A stretch of 36,098 nt of DNA from contig CAAELZ010000046.1 in the NCBI GenBank assembly GCA_900756945.1, positions 1 through 36,098 on the forward strand. The letters run 5' to 3'. The notes under the pieces were generated by a model that saw only the letters and a list, made by a program, of their open reading frames with translations, had not been told where the DNA came from and ran no database searches. This DNA comes from an uncultured Collinsella sp. (GTDB taxonomy: Bacteria > Actinomycetota > Coriobacteriia > Coriobacteriales > Coriobacteriaceae). The position numbers and the translations under genes were made by a program. The number at the start of each line of letters is the position of its first letter. Positions within the stretch are counted from its first letter, which is position 1. Shown here in pieces: positions 30,873 through 36,098 of this stretch.

Positions 30873-32648
30873 TTACTTCGAAAGCTGCTCGGAGACGAAG
30901 GCGAGAGACTTGTCGCCGTTCTGGGAGAGCTCAATGTACTGCTTACCGCGGCAGGCGACGCATTTGTTGCCCACGCGCTCGCAGTCTTTCTGCAGGTCGG
31001 CCAGGTAGCTTGCGGCCTGCGGGGCCAGGACGACCAGGTCAAAGTCGGGGAGCATGTCCACGTGGTTGCCATATGCCTCGGCAGCGGTCTCAAGATTGAT
31101 GCCGCGCTCCTTGGCAGCCTTGGCCAGCGCGTTGGCGAGCAGACCCGAGGTTCCGCCGCCCTGGCAGAGCACGAGCACGCGCTTGCCGTTGAGGTCGCTG
31201 GCGGTCGTTGCCTCGGCAGCGGGTGCTGCAGAAGCGGCAGGGGAGTCGACCTTCACGGCCTCGGCAGCAGCGCCGGCGGCAACGCTCTTGGCGTCAGCCT
31301 TGCCCTGGAAGGCATCGTTGAGCTTGGCGGCCTTCTCGGCGTTCTTGGCGGCGAGCTCCTCCTGGGAGATCTCGGCCTCCTCGGCGCACTTCTGGGCGTC
31401 ATAGGCACGGAAGAACGGGTAGTACAGGACAAAGTCGACGACCAGGATGAGGGCGAGCATCACAAAGGCGAGCGGCTGGAAGCCCAAGCCCATGATGGTG
31501 CCGATGGGGCCGGGGACGGTCCAGGGCAGGGTGTACATAAAGCCGTTCATGCCCAAGAAGTCGATAAAGATCTTGAGGATCCAGATGTTGGCGATCGGGG
31601 CAAAGACAAACGGGACAAAGAAGACGGGGTTGAGCACGATAGGCGCGGCGAACAGCAGCGGCTCGTTGACGGCAAAGCACACGGGGACGATGGCTGCCTT
31701 ACCGACGGCGCGCATCTCCTGAGACTTGGCCAGGAAGCAGAACATAAAGACCAGGACGAGCGTGGCGCCGGTGCCGCCCATGCAGACGACGAAGTACTGG
31801 GCACCCTGGGTCAGGACAGCGGAAGCGTGCTGGCCAGCTTGGAACGCAGCCAGGTTGTCGGTCATGTTGGCAACGAGAGCGGCGGCGATGGCGGGCTCGA
31901 CGATCGAGGGGCCGTGGACGCCGACGAACCAGAAGAGGCTCATAGCGCCGTAGATCACAGCGAGGCCGATATAGCCGTCGGCGGCGGTGAACAGGGGCTG
32001 GAACACCTGGATGACGCCCTGGGCAAAGCAGAAGCCAAAGGCAGCGCGGAAGGCGATGTCAAAGACCCAAAAGACGGTGATGCAGACGGAGAAGGGGATG
32101 ATGTCCTTAAAGGTCTGCGAGATGTTGGGCGGAACCTGCTCGGGCATCTTGACGGTGATGTTGCGCTTGATAAAGAACTTGTAGATGATGCCGGTCACAA
32201 ACGCAGCGATGAAGGCAGTCAGCAGGCCCTTGGAACCAAGATAGGTGGTGTTGAAGCCGCTGGCGGCGTCCGTGGCGATGGTGTCGCTCGAAAGGAGCAA
32301 GAAGCCGATGATGGCCGCGCACATGCACGAGATGAAGTTGATCTGGTTGTTCTTGGGCAGATCACGGTTCTGGGCGTCGGCGAAGTGCTTGGCCGTGGTG
32401 GCGGCGCAGGCGATGGCCAGGATGCCCATGGAGTAGTTGTAGCACTTCCACAGGGCGTTGTTGATGTCATCGGGCCAGTAGAAACCCCAGATGTTGGGGA
32501 CCGAGGCTACCAGGCAGAAGATGGACGAGAAGATGATGATGGGGATGACGGAGATAAAGCCGTCGCGGATCGCCTTGAGGTACTTGTTGCGGGCGATCGC
32601 GTTGAAAAAGGGTTGGCCCTTTTCGATGATGGCGATGAGTTGCTCCAT
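30873..32648 (-). CDS. lacE: PTS lactose-family EIICB
   Basis: The 591-residue protein joins an EIIC permease of the lactose/cellobiose family (residues 1-420, many helices, with GVHGPSIVEP and VNEPLLFAAPIVLNP) to a C-terminal EIIB domain. The join is a long Ala/Glu-rich linker. The EIIB phosphocysteine is C495 in VLVLCQGGGTSGLL. It imports and phosphorylates lactose or a related beta-galactoside, using EIIA (lacF at 34225). AGGAG precedes the ATG. It is first in the minus-strand operon with lacG and faces a LacI regulator gene. The length of about 570-590 is normal for LacE. Confidence 0.92.
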   Translation of the reverse strand: MEQLIAIIEKGQPFFNAIARNKYLKAIRDGFISVIPIIIFSSIFCLVASVPNIWGFYWPDDINNALWKCYNYSMGILAIACAATTAKHFADAQNRDLPKNNQINFISCMCAAIIGFLLLSSDTIATDAASGFNTTYLGSKGLLTAFIAAFVTGIIYKFFIKRNITVKMPEQVPPNISQTFKDIIPFSVCITVFWVFDIAFRAAFGFCFAQGVIQVFQPLFTAADGYIGLAVIYGAMSLFWFVGVHGPSIVEPAIAAALVANMTDNLAAFQAGQHASAVLTQGAQYFVVCMGGTGATLVLVFMFCFLAKSQEMRAVGKAAIVPVCFAVNEPLLFAAPIVLNPVFFVPFVFAPIANIWILKIFIDFLGMNGFMYTLPWTVPGPIGTIMGLGFQPLAFVMLALILVVDFVLYYPFFRAYDAQKCAEEAEISQEELAAKNAEKAAKLNDAFQGKADAKSVAAGAAAEAVKVDSPAASAAPAAEATTASDLNGKRVLVLCQGGGTSGLLANALAKAAKERGINLETAAEAYGNHVDMLPDFDLVVLAPQAASYLADLQKDCERVGNKCVACRGKQYIELSQNGDKSLAFVSEQLSK

Positions 32649-32706
32649 GCAATGCTCCTAAGAGTCGGTGGGTTAGCAACGATGGTAACTTTTGGCGTTC
32701 GGTTGC

Positions 32707-32730
32707 CAAAATGTTGACGTTGCCATTTTG
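32707..32730. promoter_or_regulatory. Operator-like dyad 1 between lacE and the LacI gene
   Basis: CAAAATG-N10-CATTTTG is a perfect 7-bp dyad about 60 bp upstream of lacE. A related dyad occurs at 32827-32850 in inverted orientation. The wider match between the two sites is about 29 of 33 bases. Confidence 0.65.
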
Positions 32731-32826
32731 CGACACAAAAAAAGACGCGAACTGATGGTTCCTGTGCCTGCGAACCGTCGATTCCTTATGCGTAAACGTT
32801 TGAGCCGCCCGGTGGCTCTGTGTTTG

Positions 32827-32850
32827 CACAATGGCAACGTTAACATTTGG
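32827..32850. promoter_or_regulatory. Operator-like dyad 2 between lacE and the LacI gene
   Basis: CACAATG-N10-CATTTGG shares the N10 layout and the GTTAAC/GTTGAC centre with site 1. Centres of the two sites are 120 bp apart, a distance suited to looping by a LacI tetramer. A looser third match, ATGTTAATGTT, lies at 34140-34150 before lacF. Confidence 0.6.
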
Positions 32851-33005
32851 GCGCCAAAAGCCGTTCGGGGAAGCAGGATTGTCGGTGAACGGTAGGTTTT
32901 GGGTGGTAAGCGTATCGTTGGGGAGGCGTTGGATATACTTAAAGGTGTTCAAAATGACTGCGCAGGATGTCTTCAATGGCATCGTTGACATAGAAAGATC
33001 GACCT

Positions 33006-34010
33006 ATGGCCGCTGTTAAAAAATCGGTTTCCGTTAAGGACGTGGCGCGTCTCGCGGGCGTCTCGGAGCAGACAGTCTCGCGTACGGTGCACGATTCGCC
33101 CAGCGTGCGCCCCGAGACCAAGGAGCGCGTGCGCGCCGCCATGCGCGAGCTGGGGTATCGCCCCAATTTTGCCGGTCGATCGCTGCGCCGCGGCAAGTTT
33201 AAGACCGTCGGCGTCGCCATGTTCAACATTACCGGCACCGGCAACCTCGACCGTATGGAGGGTTTTGCCGCCGCCGCCGACAAGCACGGCTATGCCATCA
33301 CCCTTACTAAAGTAGATGGACACCCCTATACCCTCGAGAGCGCATCAACGCGCATGAGTGCGCTTCCGGTGGACGGCATGGTTGTGATCATGAATCGCAT
33401 GCCGGCGGACTTTGGCACCTTCGAGCCGCTGCCCGGTATGCAGACGGTGCTCGTTACCATGCTGGAGCACCCGCTGTGCTCGACGGTTGATAACGATCAG
33501 TTCGATTGCTCGCGCCAAGTTGTCGAGTATTTGCTGGGGCAGGGGCACAAGACCGTGCACTTTATCTCGTGCCCCGAGCGCTCGCTTTCGGGCATGCAGC
33601 GCGAGGAAGGCTGGCGCGAGACATTGCGCGCGCATGGTATTGAGCCGCCGCGACTTGTCCGTGGCGATTGGACGGCACAAAGCGGATATGCCGCTGGTCA
33701 GGCTCTGGCGGACGATCCGACCTGTACGGCCATTTATGCTTCCAACGATGCCATGGCATATGGCTGCATCCGTGGGCTCGAGTCGCGCGGGAAGCGCGTG
33801 CCCGAGGATGTGAGCGTAGTGGGTGTTGATGACAGCCTGGGCGATATCGTGCCCGACCGTCACCTGACCACGGTGCGCTTTGACAACAAGCGCGTCGGCA
33901 TGTGGGCGGTCGACAAGATTGCCGGCGCCGAGGGCGCTGCACCCGGTGTGGAGCACATGCTGTTTCCGGGTATGCTCGTAGAGGGCGATACGGTGCGCGA
34001 TTTGCGTTAG
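33006..34010 (+). CDS. LacI-family regulator of the lactose-type PTS
   Basis: The 334-residue protein has the LacI helix-turn-helix at the N-terminus (SVKDVARLAGVSEQTVSRTV, residues 9-28, with the hinge GYRPNFAGRSLR) and a periplasmic-binding-like effector domain (VGVAMFNITGTGN..., ASNDAMAYGCIRGLESRGK, VSVVGVDDSLGD). It would bind the paired dyads in the divergent gap upstream and control lacE-lacG and perhaps lacF. TATACT at 32934-32939 is its likely -10 box. The effector cannot be told. Confidence 0.9.
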   Translation: MAAVKKSVSVKDVARLAGVSEQTVSRTVHDSPSVRPETKERVRAAMRELGYRPNFAGRSLRRGKFKTVGVAMFNITGTGNLDRMEGFAAAADKHGYAITLTKVDGHPYTLESASTRMSALPVDGMVVIMNRMPADFGTFEPLPGMQTVLVTMLEHPLCSTVDNDQFDCSRQVVEYLLGQGHKTVHFISCPERSLSGMQREEGWRETLRAHGIEPPRLVRGDWTAQSGYAAGQALADDPTCTAIYASNDAMAYGCIRGLESRGKRVPEDVSVVGVDDSLGDIVPDRHLTTVRFDNKRVGMWAVDKIAGAEGAAPGVEHMLFPGMLVEGDTVRDLR

Positions 34011-34070
34011 GGTGCGGTCCTGTTTGGGTTGCCGCTAATTGTGTTCGATATTGTTTGGATTGGTTTAAAA

Positions 34071-34113
34071 ACCGTTCATGGGCGAAAAGTGACCGTTCAT
34101 AGCTCGAAATTAC
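34071..34113. promoter_or_regulatory. Double ACCGTTCAT motif upstream of lacF
   Basis: ACCGTTCATGGGCGAAAA is followed by GTG and ACCGTTCATAGCTCGAAA. A closely related 38-bp sequence lies in reverse at 11932-11969, and shorter matches lie at 11731-11754 and, in reverse, 32878-32901. All four are in gaps before or beside PTS genes. The role is unknown. Confidence 0.5.
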
Positions 34114-34224
34114 GTTTTGCGCTGTTCTTTTTTGTTTGAATGTTAATGTTCCTGCCATACACAGCGCAGCGCGTATGCCCGGACGCGATGCTCTCCGTTG
34201 GTTCATATGTGAAAGGAACGCAAT

Positions 34225-34563
34225 ATGGCAACCAAAGAAGAAATCTCGATGGTTGGATTCGAGATTGTCGCATACGCGGGCGACGCCCAGACCGATCTGC
34301 TTGCAGCGCTCGATGCTGCTCGCGAGGGTGATTTTGAGAAGGCCGAGCAGCTGCACAAGGATGCCAGCGATGCACTTATCGGCGCCCACGACACGCAGAC
34401 CAAGCTGCTTTCGCAGGAGGCCGGCGGCGGTGAGATGGAGATGACCTTCATCATGGCTCACGCTCAGGATACTCTCATGACCACCATGATCCTGGAGAAG
34501 CAGACCCGCTTTACCATCGATGCCTATAAGCGCATCGCCGCACTCGAGGCTAAGCTCGCCTAA
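34225..34563 (+). CDS. lacF: PTS lactose-family EIIA
   Basis: The 112-residue protein is a full LacF-type EIIA: EISMVGFEIVAYAGDAQTDL at the start, then ALIGAHDTQTKLLSQEAGG, then the phosphorylation site H79 in MAHAQDTLMT with D82 as the metal ligand. It forms a helical trimer and passes phosphate from HPr to the EIIB domain of LacE. AAAGGA precedes the ATG. It lies downstream of the LacI gene with a 214-bp gap that holds two ACCGTTCAT repeats and a possible LacI site, so it may have its own promoter. A terminator follows. Confidence 0.93.
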   Translation: MATKEEISMVGFEIVAYAGDAQTDLLAALDAAREGDFEKAEQLHKDASDALIGAHDTQTKLLSQEAGGGEMEMTFIMAHAQDTLMTTMILEKQTRFTIDAYKRIAALEAKLA

Positions 34564-34592
34564 CGAATCCTCACAATCAAGTCCCCTTCCAA

Positions 34593-34632
34593 AAGCTCTG
34601 CCGCAAACCCGCGACAGGGCTTTTTCTTTTTA
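34593..34632 (+). terminator. Terminator after lacF
   Basis: AAAAGCTCTGCCGC pairs imperfectly with GCGACAGGGCTTTTT and is followed by CTTTTT. Confidence 0.85.
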
Positions 34633-34633
34633 C

Positions 34634-34681
34634 CCGGCACTTGGGGACGTTCCTTATCTGCCGGCAGTTAGGGACGCTCCT
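34634..34681. repeat. Two direct repeats of CCGGCA..GGGACG..TCCT
   Basis: A 21-bp unit at 34634-34654 recurs at 34661-34681 with 18 identities and a 27-bp period. It lies between the lacF terminator and the inverted-repeat element at 34760. Confidence 0.75.
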
Positions 34682-34759
34682 GCCATGCATTTGATCCTTT
34701 GAGGATGGAAGAAAACGGGTCATTAGGTTTGCTGCGATGCCGAATCGGCCTGTCGGTTA

Positions 34760-34913
34760 CAAAACTATGCCGGTTTACTACGATGAATCGCATTCTTTCA
34801 ACTATGGAAAGAACAGCGTTATCAAAGCCGCAGGTAGAACGCTTATCATTTTCTACTAATAGCAAATGTGGTCGGTCCTATCGGTTTTATCGTAGTAAAC
34901 CGGCATAGTTTTG
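34760..34913. repeat. 154-bp element with perfect 25-bp terminal inverted repeats (copy 2)
   Basis: The arm at 34760-34784 (CAAAACTATGCCGGTTTACT, then ACGAT) is the exact reverse complement of 34889-34913. It shares its end sequence (AAAACTATG, TTTACTACG) and the internal CCGCAGGTA core with the element at 24341; the core sits at the same distance from the left end. An inner AGCGTT/AACGCT pair brackets the core. No protein is encoded. Confidence 0.85.
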
Positions 34914-35029
34914 AAATGGCACTATTCGACTAGCAGCGTTATGGAGCTTCTGCACGCCCTCCCGTTCGGTTTTTCGATGGGTGGGTATACTTTCCACCGC
35001 ATTACAGGCCGGAATGAGGAGGCATCCAA

Positions 35030-36043
35030 ATGCCGGATAACGGGTCAATACAAAAAAGAGACGCGCACGAGATGGCTCATGGGCGTCCTGTCCAGATAAC
35101 CGAGCACACGACGGTAACCGAGCTGCAGCCCAGCCTGTCCGATGTCGTGTGCGCAAACAAAAAGCTGCAGATTGGCTTTATCGTTGCACTCGTGGTACTG
35201 GCGCTGCTGTCGGGCTTTGTGGCTCGTCCGCATTTTGCCGATACCAAAACATGGGACTCCACCATCGAGGTCATCGACCAAAAGAAGGGCAACGTTTTGG
35301 CGCTCACGACCTCGTGCGTGGCGCTGTCTGCGGGCATTACCGCGCTGCCGGGTGATACGGGAACGCCGGTTGCCGAGCAGCTCGCGCAGCTTTCGGGTAA
35401 CTTGGGCATCGTGCTTGCCGTGCTCTACCTAGAGAAATATTTGCTCACGATTTTGTGGTCGGTTGGCTTGGGCATCTTAATCCCGTTTGCGCTGGTGCTC
35501 TTTGCGGTCTCGCTTGGCATTCACGGACGCTGGAGCACGAGCGCTGTCCTGCGCCGCGTGGCGACCCGCGTGCTGGTGGTTGCCGTGATCGGCATGGCCT
35601 TGGTGCCTGCAAGCGTATGGGTGTCGCAAAAGGTCGACGAGACGTATCGGGTGAGCATCGAAGCGGCCGAGCAAAAGGCGGCCGACGCTGCGGGTGCGGC
35701 AGACGGCAATAGCTCCAAAACGAGCAAGAAAAAGTCCGAGTCCACAGAATCCAAGAACGTGCTTGAGCAGCTTGCCGACGGTGCCTCGGGTCTTGTCGCG
35801 TCGGTGACCAACGGCGCCAAACAGATGACCGATGAGATTGTGCAACAGGTGACCGATCTGATCGAAGGCGTCATCGTGATGATTGTGACTTCGTGCGTTA
35901 TCCCGTTGCTGGTGCTCGCGGCGTTTCTGTGGCTGGGGCACACGCTGCTGGGGATCGATATTTCTGGCCCGGCGAACTATTTGACGGGCCGTTTTCTGAG
36001 GGCTCCGTCCAAACATGCCAAGAAGAGCGGACAGTCTGAGTAG
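35030..36043 (+). CDS. Multi-pass membrane protein, function unknown
   Basis: The 337-residue protein has apolar helices at about residues 47-64, 131-165, 183-200 and 285-307. A long polar, Lys/Ser/Ala-rich segment lies at about 205-280 between the last two (KKKSESTESKNVLEQL, then GASGLVASVTNG), partly helical. I do not recognise the family. GAGGAGG lies 7 nt before ATG 35030, and TATACT at 34986-34991 is a possible -10 box. It has no obvious link with the lactose genes. The remaining 55 bases after the stop hold nothing that I can identify. Confidence 0.75.
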   Translation: MPDNGSIQKRDAHEMAHGRPVQITEHTTVTELQPSLSDVVCANKKLQIGFIVALVVLALLSGFVARPHFADTKTWDSTIEVIDQKKGNVLALTTSCVALSAGITALPGDTGTPVAEQLAQLSGNLGIVLAVLYLEKYLLTILWSVGLGILIPFALVLFAVSLGIHGRWSTSAVLRRVATRVLVVAVIGMALVPASVWVSQKVDETYRVSIEAAEQKAADAAGAADGNSSKTSKKKSESTESKNVLEQLADGASGLVASVTNGAKQMTDEIVQQVTDLIEGVIVMIVTSCVIPLLVLAAFLWLGHTLLGIDISGPANYLTGRFLRAPSKHAKKSGQSE

Positions 36044-36098
36044 GCGGCAAAGCGATCCTTGGAAGACCAACCGTAAGAAGGGCGGCCGAGACACGTTC

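Noticed and set aside
29295..32717. Long plus-strand open frames opposite lacG and lacE
   Set aside because: They are mirror frames caused by high GC codon bias; the minus-strand products are full-length known families with all active-site residues.

Overview
The window reads as a chromosome segment of a gut-type, high-GC actinobacterium of the class Coriobacteriia, most likely Collinsella or a close relative. This is inferred from codon use rich in G/C at third positions, from very fermentative sugar-PTS gene content, and from the style of the proteins; no rRNA is present to confirm it. Coding density is high, and most operons end in clear hairpin terminators.

Positions 1-10560 are mostly housekeeping. 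There is the tail of a basic protein, comF, and a protein with a DUF559-like nuclease domain. A MITE-like element with 52-bp inverted ends follows. Next comes a strongly promoted, structured, non-coding stretch (about 2556-2878) whose two ends pair; it lies between comF and the long-form hibernation factor gene hpf (raiA) and is a good candidate for the raiA noncoding RNA. After it come a family-3 solute-binding lipoprotein, hpf and a DegV protein. An operon then encodes an NAD-dependent beta-hydroxyacid dehydrogenase with a His/Cys-rich tail, a small membrane protein, a HEAT-like protein and an isocitrate/isopropylmalate-type dehydrogenase. A SurA-N-like membrane protein ends the region. A YozG-like regulator with its DUF2975 partner lies on the minus strand.

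Positions 12000-22340 form an amino-sugar (probably N-acetylgalactosamine) utilisation cluster. It has a mannose-family PTS (EIIA, a YajC-like protein, EIIB, EIIC, EIID), a GntR/HutC repressor, an AgaS-type isomerase/deaminase, a NagA/AgaA deacetylase, a LacX-like mutarotase, a LacC-type tagatose-6-phosphate kinase and a YhcH-family protein. An identical 12-bp dyad, TGGTTACTACCA, precedes both the PTS operon and agaS and is the likely GntR operator. A 43-codon leftover of a second nagA copy sits after lacC.

Positions 22361-29270 are accessory: a secreted protein with a small partner gene, a tRNA-Thr, an orphan EIIB-like gene whose phosphorylatable His is Tyr, galM, a DeoR regulator, a Phd/ParE-type toxin-antitoxin pair and a COG1373/DUF4143 ATPase. 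The ATPase gene is preceded by four 16-bp repeats at an exact 34-bp period and is bracketed by four copies of a 57-bp hairpin repeat.

Positions 29367-34563 hold a lactose-type PTS: lacG-like phospho-beta-galactosidase and lacE (EIICB) on the minus strand, then a divergent LacI regulator and lacF (EIIA). Two operator-like dyads lie in the divergent gap. Galactose-6-phosphate from LacG and galactosamine-6-phosphate from the aga route could both feed tagatose-6-phosphate to LacC; LacAB and an aldolase are not in the window. The window ends with a second copy of a 150-bp inverted-repeat element and a multi-pass membrane protein.
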